Positions 54,896 through 63,436 of a stretch of DNA of 64,000 bases are shown here, one piece after another. The translations under genes and the position numbers were made by a program. Source of the DNA: Spirosoma terrae (GTDB lineage Bacteria; Bacteroidota; Bacteroidia; Cytophagales; Spirosomataceae); contig NZ_JAAFZH010000006.1 of the NCBI RefSeq assembly GCF_010435915.1, positions 124,001 to 188,000 on the forward strand, in the 5' to 3' direction. How positions within the stretch are numbered: the stretch's first letter is position 1; each line of letters begins with the position of its first letter. The notes below the pieces were generated by a model. The model made no database searches. It saw only the letters and a program-made list of their open reading frames with translations, and was not told the origin of the DNA.

Positions 54896-56659
54896 GTGTT
54901 TCGTTCGCAGTCAGCACCATCTTCCAGCCCAACGCCCCGCCAACGGTCTTTGGGCTGGTTCCCGTTGATAGGTTGGCTATGTCTACTCCTGCCAATCCTC
55001 TTTTTCGGGATTTCCTGGTATAGCTACGCCATCAGTATTCCCAAGTGGGATGATCACGCGCTACGTGCCTTTTTGTTTTATTCTGACCAGGAAGCGTCAC
55101 TAACCGGAAAAATTTATCAACTCTTCCGACAGCACAATGAACATCGAATTGTTTACGACCGACTGATTACAAAGCTCGACTACTGGTTATTTAACCAGCT
55201 TAGTTACACTCATCTAATGGTTGTGGGCAATCTGAGCCTGGTAGGATTGCTACTTTTATTCATAGCCATAGTACACAGAGCAGGTCGTCCAATCCTATAC
55301 GCTGCGCCAGTTTCATTGTTACTCTTTAATTTGTCACAATGGGAAAACATGTTTTGGGGCATGGCCGCTTTACAAAACTTTTCCATTGTATTATGGGTAT
55401 TGGCAACGTTCTACTTTTTAAGTTATACGCGTCAATTGGGTCTGGCTTTTATGCTGGCTGTGCTGGCAACGATCACCAGTGGCAATGGACTACTTGTTTG
55501 GCCTTTAAGTATCTTTATTCTTGCCTTACGTCTGGGTGACTATCCGGATAGAAAACGTGGAATTCGGCAATTAATAGCCTGGATAGCAGGCTCCGTTTTT
55601 GTTCTTGCGCTTTATTTTACTGGTTTCGAAAAGCCTGTTAACATTGCTTATGTCCAACCTGGCGCTATTGATCTACTAAAAGGATGGTTTGCCGTGATGG
55701 GGGCATCTGCAGAAGCCATCCCTGTTAGTCCTTCCCTAAAAGTATGCGTGCTTATTGGTGGGCTGCTAGCTCTGACAACATTTGTTATAACGCTTGGCAC
55801 CATTGTGCGATATTGGCGGTCTATTAAGGATAGCAGTTCTTACGTCTTCTCTTCCGCGCACCGACCCACGCATTCCTGGCCACCCATTCTACTCTTCTTC
55901 TGGAGTTGTATCGCTTTTTTAGTAGGAACAACGCTCATAGTAGCCTGGGCACGTACTGGTTTTGGAGCGGACTTACTAATTACCAGCCGTTATAAAATGT
56001 ACTCGCTAACGATGCTGGCAGTATTGTATGTGTATCTGGTCGTAATTCTTAACAATCGTTTAGCTATCTGGACGTTGGTCAGTGGCTTTATCGGGAGTTT
56101 AGGATTCGTCGTTATTTCATACTTAACGTTTCTCAATGAAACTATATGGTGGCGGCACTGGCTTACGACCAACCAGTTTAACTGGACATATCTTACGAAT
56201 AAGGCAGACGTGACTTTTGATCCTATTACCCAGCAATACACACCCGCTGTAACCGCTTTTTATGAGTCGGCACTGCCGGTTATTTTCGGTACAACTCAGC
56301 AATCACCCATTCGCTTGAGTGTTAACAAGACAGCAGAGGGATTTTCTGTCTACAATACAACAATGGCTTCTGAGGGATTAAAAGATGAAGGAAACTATTT
56401 GGTAGCACGTTCCTCCAAGCGTACATATTTATTTCCAGTGTGGCAGAATCAACAATCAATTTTTAGGGCAGCTTTTCTACCTTCCAGGTTATTTGTCAAG
56501 GGTTTTAAAGCCGACATCACAGCCAGTGAGATGCAACCTGATACCTACCAACTATTCGTTCTGTCGGTTGAGCCTGACAACAGGTATACACTTTATCCAA
56601 CAAGCCAAACCATTGTGTCAGCAGGGGCACCTGTTGTAACAGACACTAAGAACTGGTAA
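54896..56659 (+). CDS. Large hypothetical membrane protein, GT-C like
   Basis: 587 aa starting at GTG 54896, 11 bp after the previous stop. About eleven transmembrane segments and a C-terminal periplasmic domain of 150 residues with beta-type sequence. After the first helix the sequence reads SIPKWDDHALRAFLFY, with an Asp pair in the place of the GT-C catalytic site, and HNEHRIVYDRL follows. I do not recognise a family; a second sugar transferase acting with its neighbour is plausible. Base composition is slightly AT-richer than that of the SusC loci. Confidence 0.7.
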   Translation: MFRSQSAPSSSPTPRQRSLGWFPLIGWLCLLLPILFFGISWYSYAISIPKWDDHALRAFLFYSDQEASLTGKIYQLFRQHNEHRIVYDRLITKLDYWLFNQLSYTHLMVVGNLSLVGLLLLFIAIVHRAGRPILYAAPVSLLLFNLSQWENMFWGMAALQNFSIVLWVLATFYFLSYTRQLGLAFMLAVLATITSGNGLLVWPLSIFILALRLGDYPDRKRGIRQLIAWIAGSVFVLALYFTGFEKPVNIAYVQPGAIDLLKGWFAVMGASAEAIPVSPSLKVCVLIGGLLALTTFVITLGTIVRYWRSIKDSSSYVFSSAHRPTHSWPPILLFFWSCIAFLVGTTLIVAWARTGFGADLLITSRYKMYSLTMLAVLYVYLVVILNNRLAIWTLVSGFIGSLGFVVISYLTFLNETIWWRHWLTTNQFNWTYLTNKADVTFDPITQQYTPAVTAFYESALPVIFGTTQQSPIRLSVNKTAEGFSVYNTTMASEGLKDEGNYLVARSSKRTYLFPVWQNQQSIFRAAFLPSRLFVKGFKADITASEMQPDTYQLFVLSVEPDNRYTLYPTSQTIVSAGAPVVTDTKNW

Positions 56660-56827
56660 TTTGTGTCAACTTAAACAATGCGAACATACTATTATTGACG
56701 CACAGTAGTCAGGAGCACTCTGCTCCTAGAAATCTTAGCTTGTCCTTTTATTTTATCCTTTATACGAACCGCAACTATCGCGCAATGAGTTGGCTGCGTG
56801 TATAAATCACTTATAATGTCACTGAGT

Positions 56828-57742
56828 TTACGACACTGAATTATTATCAACTTCGGTGATTTCATACGCTACGGCATGAGCGCCTGGTTTGGCTTCCTGG
56901 TGAATCCACTCCGCATAGTAGCGGGTAAAACTGGCCCCATAATAGAAAATTAAGGAGGCATAAAAAACAAATAGTAGAACCAGAATGATACCCCCAGAAG
57001 TGCCATAGAGGGTGCGAACCGGACTTTGAATCAAGAGTTGATCCAGCACCTGTTCGCCAAGCTCAATGAGTATACTCGTTACTAGTCCACCCATCCAAAC
57101 AGCCGACCAGTGAATCCGAATATCGGGTAGATACTTAAACACAATAGCCATCCATACCGTCAGTGTACCGATTGAGATTAAATGATTACCCATAGCCTTC
57201 ATCCAGCCGTACGTCAGAGAGTCAAACAGTATCTGTTCATGGATATGGACTAATGCTTGATGAATAGCCAGTGATGCAGAAATTAATATCCCCGAAAAAA
57301 GAATAATGCTAATAGCAATAAGCCGATCAAGTAAACTATACCACGTGTTTCTAGTAGCAGCCTGTTTTACGCTCCAAAGCTGATTAAGCGAATTTTTTAT
57401 AACGGCAAACAAGGTAGTTGAGGCTAGTAACAAAACAAATAGGCTCAATACCATCGATAAAGTAGTATCAGGCGCATGCTGAAGATTTTGCGAAATAATC
57501 CGTAGTTCACGAGCGCTCTGGTCACCAAACAAATCGGCTAGTTTACGAACGAGTTGCCAACGTACTCGCCGATCATTGCCTTGCAGTAGCCTGCCAAATA
57601 GTTGACTCAGAATAATTAGTATGGGAGGTAGGGCAAAAAAAGAAAAGAATGCCGTTGCCGCAGCCATCCGGATTGGATCGTTTGCTTTCAGGTTATTAAA
57701 AGCCTGAACCGTTATTCGCAAAATGGGCGTAGCTTTTCTCAC
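56828..57742 (-). CDS. YihY/BrkB-family inner-membrane protein
   Basis: 304 aa with six predicted transmembrane helices (about 27-47, 95-118, 140-165, 185-205, 215-238, 245-270). Family features: DPIRMAAATAFFSFFALPPILIIL, GSSGGIILVLLF-like helix near GTSGGIILVLLFVFYASLIFYYGASFT. The old name ribonuclease BN for this family is a misannotation; the molecular function is unknown. Confidence 0.9.
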   Translation of the reverse strand: MRKATPILRITVQAFNNLKANDPIRMAAATAFFSFFALPPILIILSQLFGRLLQGNDRRVRWQLVRKLADLFGDQSARELRIISQNLQHAPDTTLSMVLSLFVLLLASTTLFAVIKNSLNQLWSVKQAATRNTWYSLLDRLIAISIILFSGILISASLAIHQALVHIHEQILFDSLTYGWMKAMGNHLISIGTLTVWMAIVFKYLPDIRIHWSAVWMGGLVTSILIELGEQVLDQLLIQSPVRTLYGTSGGIILVLLFVFYASLIFYYGASFTRYYAEWIHQEAKPGAHAVAYEITEVDNNSVS

Positions 57743-58100
57743 AATGTATAGGGCATAAACTATATCAGGCTAACGGTCTGTCGAACGACATAGTTTAATC
57801 AGCCGGATGCATGTACAGACAACGCACATCACCTAGTATCCGATCTACGACCGGTATAGCACAATCAGCATCACCTAAGTTATTGATACGTCGGTAGGCT
57901 AATCAGTAATTGCTGGAATTAAACGGCGGGGATTGGCTCCAATAGGGTTACCGAGTGCCAGATTACTATCGCAAGTTGGTATTCTGTTTTAGGAAGCAGC
58001 AGAATCAAGCTATTTACACTACCCTAAAACAGTAGCCCACAAAACTGCTTGAATAGCAGTATGGATTTGGTAGTTATGAGGGATAAACCAATTTCCATGC
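57743..58100. other. Intergenic stretch with one weak inverted repeat
   Basis: No gene is visible between YihY/BrkB and the tRNA terminator. CTGTTTTAGG (57984-57993) and CCTAAAACAG (58023-58032) form a 10-bp inverted repeat with a 29-nt loop; its core resembles the palindromic module at 17651-17746. Confidence 0.4.
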
Positions 58101-58108
58101 AAACAAAA

Positions 58109-58135
58109 AGCCGCCAACATTACTGAAGGCGGCTT
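58109..58135 (-). terminator. Terminator of the tRNA gene
   Basis: AAGCCGCC pairs with GGCGGCTT; on the minus strand the stem ends in GGCTTTTTGTTTG, 11 bp beyond the tRNA 3' end. A standard short terminator. Confidence 0.75.
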
Positions 58136-58145
58136 GTGTTACTGA

Positions 58146-58228
58146 GCCAGTGGAGGGATTCGAACCCCCGACGCGCTTGCGCATCCTGATTACAAATCAG
58201 GCGGAATCGACCGCTATCCGACACTGGC
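58146..58228 (-). tRNA. tRNA with anticodon TGT (Thr), long variable arm
   Basis: Minus strand, 83 nt. Acceptor stem GCCAGTG / CACTGGC pairs over seven bases; the anticodon stem CCTGA / TCAGG encloses the loop TTTGTAA, giving anticodon TGT for threonine (ACA). The T arm is GGGGG-TTCGAAT-CCCTC. Between the anticodon stem and T arm lies about 15 nt (ATGCGCAAGCGCGTC) that can fold as GCGC / GCGC, making a long variable arm, unlike ordinary threonine tRNAs. The D arm (CGGA... TCCG) has a long loop. The discriminator base is T and no CCA is encoded. Standing alone, with its own terminator. Confidence 0.8.
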
Positions 58229-58317
58229 GATCCCTTTAACTCGGCGATCAAATAACCTATCCCCGAATTGTGATGCAAAAGTAGGGTTTTACATTTAAAA
58301 ACGCAATACCTTACTAA

Positions 58318-58358
58318 AGTTTCTGCTTCAAATTTTCGAAAAATTTAAAGCAGAAACT
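58318..58358 (-). terminator. Hairpin after the DUF349 gene
   Basis: AGTTTCTGCTT (58318-58328) pairs perfectly with AAGCAGAAACT (58348-58358); the loop contains a further AAATTTT / AAAATTT pairing. It lies directly after the stop of the DUF349 gene and probably ends its transcript, though the T-tract is poor. Confidence 0.5.
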
Positions 58359-58363
58359 CCTTC

Positions 58364-60625
58364 CTAAGCCTGAACAACCTTCAATTGATGGCGTAATTCG
58401 TCCAGTTGTTTCTCAGCATCAGCGATTTTCTTATCAATATCAGCTCGCAGCTTATCGGCATTTTTCGACCGGGCAAAGAATTCAATATTGTTACGATATG
58501 TAGCAATATCATTCTCGATTGCCGTAATACGCCGACGAATATCGTTTTCACGCTTGTTTAACGTATTATCACCCCGATCGCGGCCACCCGAACGAATCAC
58601 TTCAGCTTCATTCTGAAGCATGACGCGCTCTTTATCTTTAGCCGGAATCTTACCCGTTGCACCAACCAACGCATTAACAGCATTGATATAGCGCTTTTGG
58701 GTCGACTGCATGTCTTTCTTAGGTACAAACCCAATGGCATTCCATTCTTTCTTGAACTCGTTCAGTTCTGAAAGATCGGCGTTTTCATTGGCTGCGGCTT
58801 CAATCCGCTCAATAAGGGCAACTTTCTTGGCCAGATTGGCTTCAAACTCTCGCTCCGTTTCCTGATTTTTCGAGCGCTTTTTGTTGAAGAATGCATCACA
58901 GGCCGCTTTAAAGCGATCGAAGATAGTATTCTTCTGCTTCTCTGGAACCTGACCAATATTCTTCCACTGGCGCTGCAGTTCAATCACAGTCTGCGTAGCT
59001 TCCGGCGATTCTTCACCCGATGCAAGAATGGCCTCAACCTGCTCGCAGAGTTCCGTTTTAGCCCGCAGATTTTCTTCGCGCTTGCTCTCCAGCTGCTTAA
59101 AGAACTCGCCTTTATTATGGAAGAACGTTTTCAGCGAAGCCCAGAATTTCTTGCTCAACTCCTTACCTTCTTCGCGAGGCATCGGCCCTTTGATAGCATT
59201 CCAGCGATCCTGAAGCGCCATCACAACCTTTGTTTTATCGTTCCAGTCGTTAATGCTGTTCGATGCAAAGGAAGTCAACGGAATCAGTTCTTCGTAGATA
59301 GCAGATTTCTCTTCGTAGAGCTGCGCCGATTCTTTCCGTTGTTCGTTGGTCTGATCGCGACGTTTATCGTACAGTACGTCCAAAGCCGCTTTCATACGTC
59401 CCCAAAGAACTTCCTGTTCAGCCTTCGGAGCCGGACCAATATGCTTGTACTCTTCAAACAGAGCATTCGCTTCGTCGATAAGCTGGCGAGTTACGGGATT
59501 CTCTTCAGCCGCTTTGGCCATTGCCTCCACTTTCTCGATCACTTCCGTTTTTAACGTAGCATTACGTTTCCGATCCAGTTCTTTCAGCTCAAAATAGATA
59601 TTTCGATTGCTGTAGTACCTGTCAACAAGCGCGTGATACGTTGCCCACAACGTAGCGTTATGCGGTGAATTTATATTGCCGGCCGCTTTCCACTCGTCCT
59701 GAATTTTCTTGAACTCGTTCCAGCTTGTTTTTGGATCACCAGCGTTGCTTTCATCCGTTTCCACTAACTCGCGCAGGCGGGTCAGTAGTTCTGTTTTAGC
59801 CGCAAAATTGTTGTCCTTTGCTTTATCAAGATTCTGGAAGAACGTATTCTTCTGGCTCTTGATCTGCTTATACAAATCATCGAAACGCAGGATCGACTCA
59901 TCGTATTTATACTCGAAACCTTCTTCAGATCCGGTGTCGGCCATGTAGGCCTGTAGCGCTGTTTCACGTTCGCTCCGTTTTACCTGATCGAACAACGGCT
60001 TCACTTCCTTCAGCACCTGATCAGCCTTCTTAAAGTCGCCGGGTGTTACGGCTGCTACACTAACGGCCGCCAGCTGTTCTTCGAGTAAATGAACGAAATC
60101 AGCTTTTGAAAACTGACTATAGTCGACCGTAGACTCTGCCGCATTTTCTTCTTCCGTGTCAGGAATATCAGCGTATTCGACCGAAATTTCACCACCGCTC
60201 GTTGTTTCGGTAGCTGACTCTTCAGCCGGAGCCGCTGTTGCAGCAGGTTCCTCGACGCTATTAGCTGGCGCGGCCTCTGGAGCCTCCTGCACAGCTGCAG
60301 TTAGTTCGTCAGACGTAGTACCTGGTTCAGCTGGTGTAGCTTCCGTCGATGCGTCCTCTGTCTCAGCCGATGTATCGTCCGAGATCGTAGTAGCGGTTGG
60401 GGTGTCGTTAGGTGTATTTGTTGTTTCCTCAGTACCAGCGGATTCTGGTTCTGTTTGGGCAGATGGAGCTGGCGAAACATCGACCGATTCGGACGTAGTT
60501 TCAGTGCCCTCGACTACCTGTTCAGATGTCGTCGTGGTATCTTCGGGGGTATTAACTGCCAGCGTTTCAGAGGCCTTATTGGCTGCCTCTGGCTGCTGGT
60601 TAATTTCCTGTTCTTGGTTTGCCAT
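58364..60625 (-). CDS. DUF349 domain-containing protein with acidic N-terminus
   Basis: 753 aa. The first 155 residues are a low-complexity, Glu/Thr/Ala/Pro/Ser-rich acidic region; the rest (about 165-700) is made of repeated DUF349 helical units with the pattern W-x-x-x-G and FWxxxxxFFxxK (for example KTSWNEFKKIQDEWKAAGN and KSKKFWASLKTFFHNKG-like segments). The C-terminal 50 residues form a coiled coil. DUF349 proteins of Bacteroidota are cytoplasmic and their role is not defined; the repeats suggest protein or RNA binding. It shares a divergent promoter region with pdxH. Confidence 0.85.
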   Translation of the reverse strand: MANQEQEINQQPEAANKASETLAVNTPEDTTTTSEQVVEGTETTSESVDVSPAPSAQTEPESAGTEETTNTPNDTPTATTISDDTSAETEDASTEATPAEPGTTSDELTAAVQEAPEAAPANSVEEPAATAAPAEESATETTSGGEISVEYADIPDTEEENAAESTVDYSQFSKADFVHLLEEQLAAVSVAAVTPGDFKKADQVLKEVKPLFDQVKRSERETALQAYMADTGSEEGFEYKYDESILRFDDLYKQIKSQKNTFFQNLDKAKDNNFAAKTELLTRLRELVETDESNAGDPKTSWNEFKKIQDEWKAAGNINSPHNATLWATYHALVDRYYSNRNIYFELKELDRKRNATLKTEVIEKVEAMAKAAEENPVTRQLIDEANALFEEYKHIGPAPKAEQEVLWGRMKAALDVLYDKRRDQTNEQRKESAQLYEEKSAIYEELIPLTSFASNSINDWNDKTKVVMALQDRWNAIKGPMPREEGKELSKKFWASLKTFFHNKGEFFKQLESKREENLRAKTELCEQVEAILASGEESPEATQTVIELQRQWKNIGQVPEKQKNTIFDRFKAACDAFFNKKRSKNQETEREFEANLAKKVALIERIEAAANENADLSELNEFKKEWNAIGFVPKKDMQSTQKRYINAVNALVGATGKIPAKDKERVMLQNEAEVIRSGGRDRGDNTLNKRENDIRRRITAIENDIATYRNNIEFFARSKNADKLRADIDKKIADAEKQLDELRHQLKVVQA

Positions 60626-60642
60626 GTTGGGAACGTACCGAT

Positions 60643-60658
60643 TACTTTTGCAAAACTA
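60643..60658. promoter_or_regulatory. Back-to-back -7 boxes of divergent pdxH and DUF349 genes
   Basis: TACTTTTG (60643-60650, plus strand) is followed directly by CAAAACTA (60651-60658), which reads TAGTTTTG on the minus strand. Both match TAnnTTTG. A TTTG at 60618-60621 is 21 nt upstream of the plus box. The transcripts would overlap by about 13 nt, so the promoters should compete. Confidence 0.55.
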
Positions 60659-60720
60659 CGACAATATGCGGATTTTCCTGTACTCCAGCCGTTGAAAAGC
60701 CGTTAAACAAACCACATAGT

Positions 60721-61362
60721 ATGCCGTCGACAATCAGTGATTTACGGAAAGAATATACGCTAAACGGTTTAGACAAGGCCGATGTTTTAGCCGACCCGAT
60801 AGCTCAGTTTCGTATTTGGTTTAATGCAGCCTTACAAGCTAATGTTCCAGAACCAAATGCCATGTACATTAGCACTGTTACGGAAGATGGACGCCCCGAC
60901 GGACGTATCGTTTTGTTGAAAGATATTCTGGACACGGGTTTTGTTTTTTACACAAACTATGAAAGCCGTAAAGGAAAAGAACTGACAAGCCATCCCTTCG
61001 CGGCTATTACGTTTTTTTATCAGGAACTAGAACGTCAGGTCCGTATCGAAGGCCGGGTCGAAAAAGTCAGCCCAGAACAATCAGACGATTATTTCAACAG
61101 TCGTCCACGCGGTAGTCAACTCGGAGCCTGGGTATCGAATCAAAGTTCTGTTATCGAAAACCGTGACGTTCTGGAAACCCGTCAACACGAACTGGAATTC
61201 CGGTTTGCCGATCAGCCCATACCCCGTCCTCCTCACTGGGGAGGCTATCAGGTTATTCCCGATGCTATTGAATTCTGGCAGGGTCGTCCAAGCCGACTCC
61301 ATGATCGAATTCGCTACCGAAAAGAGAACGATAACTGGATTATTGAGCGGCTGGCTCCCTAA
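60721..61362 (+). CDS. pdxH: Pyridoxamine 5'-phosphate oxidase
   Basis: 213 aa, FMN enzyme making pyridoxal 5'-phosphate. FMN-binding and substrate residues are in RPDGRIVLLKDILDTGFVFYTN and SRKGKEL, the C-terminal dimerisation part has PPHWGGYQVIPDAIEFWQG and RPSRLHDRIRYRK. Length and motifs match PdxH. The ATG at 60721 was chosen; the frame is open to 60619 but that would add 34 residues not found in PdxH. Confidence 0.96.
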   Translation: MPSTISDLRKEYTLNGLDKADVLADPIAQFRIWFNAALQANVPEPNAMYISTVTEDGRPDGRIVLLKDILDTGFVFYTNYESRKGKELTSHPFAAITFFYQELERQVRIEGRVEKVSPEQSDDYFNSRPRGSQLGAWVSNQSSVIENRDVLETRQHELEFRFADQPIPRPPHWGGYQVIPDAIEFWQGRPSRLHDRIRYRKENDNWIIERLAP

Positions 61363-61375
61363 TCTGTTTCCCGTC

Positions 61376-61437
61376 GATATTGGATGTTAGACAGTAAGCT
61401 TTTTCCAGCACGAATCTACTCACTAACATCCAATATC
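61376..61437. repeat. 15-bp perfect inverted repeat downstream of pdxH
   Basis: GATATTGGATGTTAG (61376-61390) is repeated inverted at 61423-61437 with a 32-nt loop. It lies 14 bp after the pdxH stop and before the MFS gene. Could slow or end transcription; no T-run. Confidence 0.6.
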
Positions 61438-61504
61438 CATTGATACGGTAAAATTGCCCTCCTGGTTGCTTTCATGGACAAGAATCTTCTTTCGTCCCCG
61501 TCTC

Positions 61505-63076
61505 ATGGTCGGCAAAAAAGCCAAAACCCAGCAACCTGTCTCCAACAGAGCCCTATTCAGTGTTATTTCGGCGTCATCTGTAGGCACACTTATTGAATGG
61601 TACGACTTCTATATTTTCGGTAGTCTGGCCGCCATCCTTTCATCCCAATTTTTCCCAAAAGATAACCCAACGGCTTCACTGCTCTCTACCCTCGCTACGT
61701 TTGCTGCGGGGTTCGTCGTCCGTCCGTTTGGCGCGCTGGTTTTTGGGCGGCTTGGCGACCTGGTTGGTCGAAAATATACCTTCCTCGTTACGTTGATCCT
61801 GATGGGTGGGTCTACGTTCGCCATTGGTCTTATTCCAGGCTACGCTACGATTGGTTTCTGGGCTCCCCTGCTCGTGCTGTTGCTACGTCTGATTCAGGGG
61901 CTTGCGCTGGGTGGCGAGTATGGTGGAGCCGCCACCTACGTAGCCGAATACGCCCCCGAAGGCCGACGCGGTTTCTACACGAGTTTTATCCAGACAACCG
62001 CTACGTTAGGGTTGTTTGTATCGCTTGGCGTCATTCTGATTACCAGGGAAACACTGGGTGTTGACGTATTTTCGGATTGGGGCTGGCGCGTACCCTTTAT
62101 CCTGTCGATTTTGCTGGTAGCTGTATCTATCGTTATTCGGATGAAAATGGCCGAATCGCCTTTGTTTTCAAAACTGAAAAGTGAGGGAAAGATCTCGAAA
62201 AATCCGCTCGCAGAAAGCTTCGGCAAAAAGCAGAATCTGAAAATGGTGCTGCTTGCTTTATTTGGCGCTACGGCCGGTCAGGGTGTTATCTGGTATACAG
62301 GGCAGTTTTATGCGTTGTCGTTTATTCAAAAAGCCTGTAACATTGAGTTTGTTCAATCCAACGAGATTGTCGCGATTGCGCTACTGGCTGCTACGCCGTT
62401 CTTCGTCATTTTCGGTGGCCTTTCTGATCGGATTGGTCGTAAGAGTATTATGCTGGCGGGTATGTTGCTCGGCGTGCTAACGTATCGGCCGATCTACGAT
62501 AAAATGTATAGTCTCTCCGATTTAAGCATCCGCGACGAATTGACGGACGCCAAAACCATCAGCCGTAAATTGACCAAACAGGCCAATGGCGATTTACTCA
62601 CAACTGCTACAACCACTCATTTTTATACGGACGGATTAGTAGCCAAAGACATTGAAAAAACTGTTACATCGGCCAATAAGTCAGCACAAGTTTCTCCGCC
62701 CGAACTGACCAAAGCGGTGACCCTGCCCGACAGAAGTCTGTGGCTGATGATATTTCTGGTATTTGTACAGGTGCTCTACGTAACTATGGTTTATGGCCCA
62801 ATTGCAGCGTTTCTTGTCGAATTGTTTCCAACGAGAATCCGCTACACCTCCATGTCCTTACCGTATCATGTCGGAAACGGAATTTTTGGAGGGCTAACTC
62901 CTTTTATTGCTACAGCGCTGGTGGCTACTGCCACCAAAGCCAACGAAACGGCACCCGGTTCGGTAGCCAAACCCTATCTCGAAGGTTTATGGTATCCCAT
63001 TCTGGTGGCCACCGTTTGTTTTGTTATTGGGGTGTTATACCTGAACAACAAGACATATACAACAGCCGACGATTAA
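61505..63076 (+). CDS. MFS transporter of the metabolite:H+ symporter (MHS) family
   Basis: 523 aa from the ATG at 61505 (a TTG at 61454 would add 17 residues). Twelve transmembrane helices; MHS/sugar-porter signatures are EWYDFYIFGSLAAIL near the start, GRLGDLVGRKYTF after helix 2 and RLIQGLALGGEYGGAATYVAEYAP. A hydrophilic insert of about 85 residues (around 340-425) lies between helices 9 and 10 and should face the periplasm. MHS members import organic acids, betaines or proline. The next genes encode a 73-aa membrane protein and acetyl-CoA synthetase, so acetate or a related acid is a reasonable guess. Confidence 0.9.
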   Translation: MVGKKAKTQQPVSNRALFSVISASSVGTLIEWYDFYIFGSLAAILSSQFFPKDNPTASLLSTLATFAAGFVVRPFGALVFGRLGDLVGRKYTFLVTLILMGGSTFAIGLIPGYATIGFWAPLLVLLLRLIQGLALGGEYGGAATYVAEYAPEGRRGFYTSFIQTTATLGLFVSLGVILITRETLGVDVFSDWGWRVPFILSILLVAVSIVIRMKMAESPLFSKLKSEGKISKNPLAESFGKKQNLKMVLLALFGATAGQGVIWYTGQFYALSFIQKACNIEFVQSNEIVAIALLAATPFFVIFGGLSDRIGRKSIMLAGMLLGVLTYRPIYDKMYSLSDLSIRDELTDAKTISRKLTKQANGDLLTTATTTHFYTDGLVAKDIEKTVTSANKSAQVSPPELTKAVTLPDRSLWLMIFLVFVQVLYVTMVYGPIAAFLVELFPTRIRYTSMSLPYHVGNGIFGGLTPFIATALVATATKANETAPGSVAKPYLEGLWYPILVATVCFVIGVLYLNNKTYTTADD

Positions 63077-63125
63077 ACCAGCCATTCCTTACGTAGACGT
63101 TCCATCTTTCATTCGTCTTTTATAC

Positions 63126-63347
63126 ATGAACATTCTAAAAAAATACCTCGGCCTTATCTGGATACTGCTTGGTCTTTACGTTGGCTACGACCGGATTGTT
63201 GATAGCCTCGAAAAAATTGGTAGCAATAAGCTTGAAGATCAGGTATTCGGCTGGGTTATTCTCTGCATACTAGTCCCTATTGTTGTTGGCGGGCTGATTC
63301 TATTCGGAAAATATGCGCTCGATGGAGAATATAATTCTAACGAGTGA
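63126..63347 (+). CDS. Small membrane protein between MFS transporter and acs
   Basis: 73 aa with two hydrophobic helices (about 7-22 and 42-63) separated by a polar loop DRIVDSLEKIGSNKLEDQ, and an acidic tail (DGEYNSNE). From memory it resembles DUF6814-type proteins that follow this kind of transporter, but I cannot confirm it. Its position recalls the small YjcH/DUF485 protein that precedes the acetate permease ActP in E. coli. Part of the 3' end lies in an inverted repeat. Confidence 0.65.
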   Translation: MNILKKYLGLIWILLGLYVGYDRIVDSLEKIGSNKLEDQVFGWVILCILVPIVVGGLILFGKYALDGEYNSNE

Positions 63348-63420
63348 ATTAGTGATTAATTGAAGGAGTCAATAGTTTTGCCATTGGTTATCCGTTCTTT
63401 TATACAATCACTAACTCGTT
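63339..63420. repeat. Imperfect long inverted repeat before acs
   Basis: AACGAG...TTAGTGATT at 63339 and the copy TATACAATCACTAACTCGTT at 63401-63420 are inverted with a 5-nt gap. It fills the gap between the 73-aa protein and acs and includes the stop codon of the former. It looks like the GAGTGAAT-type hairpins at 8770 and 10327 but diverged. Confidence 0.5.
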
Positions 63421-63436
63421 CAATCGCTAATTAATT

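Noticed and set aside
60156-60695. 179-aa Ser/Val-rich plus-strand ORF
   Set aside because: Antisense to the acidic low-complexity N-terminus of the DUF349 protein.
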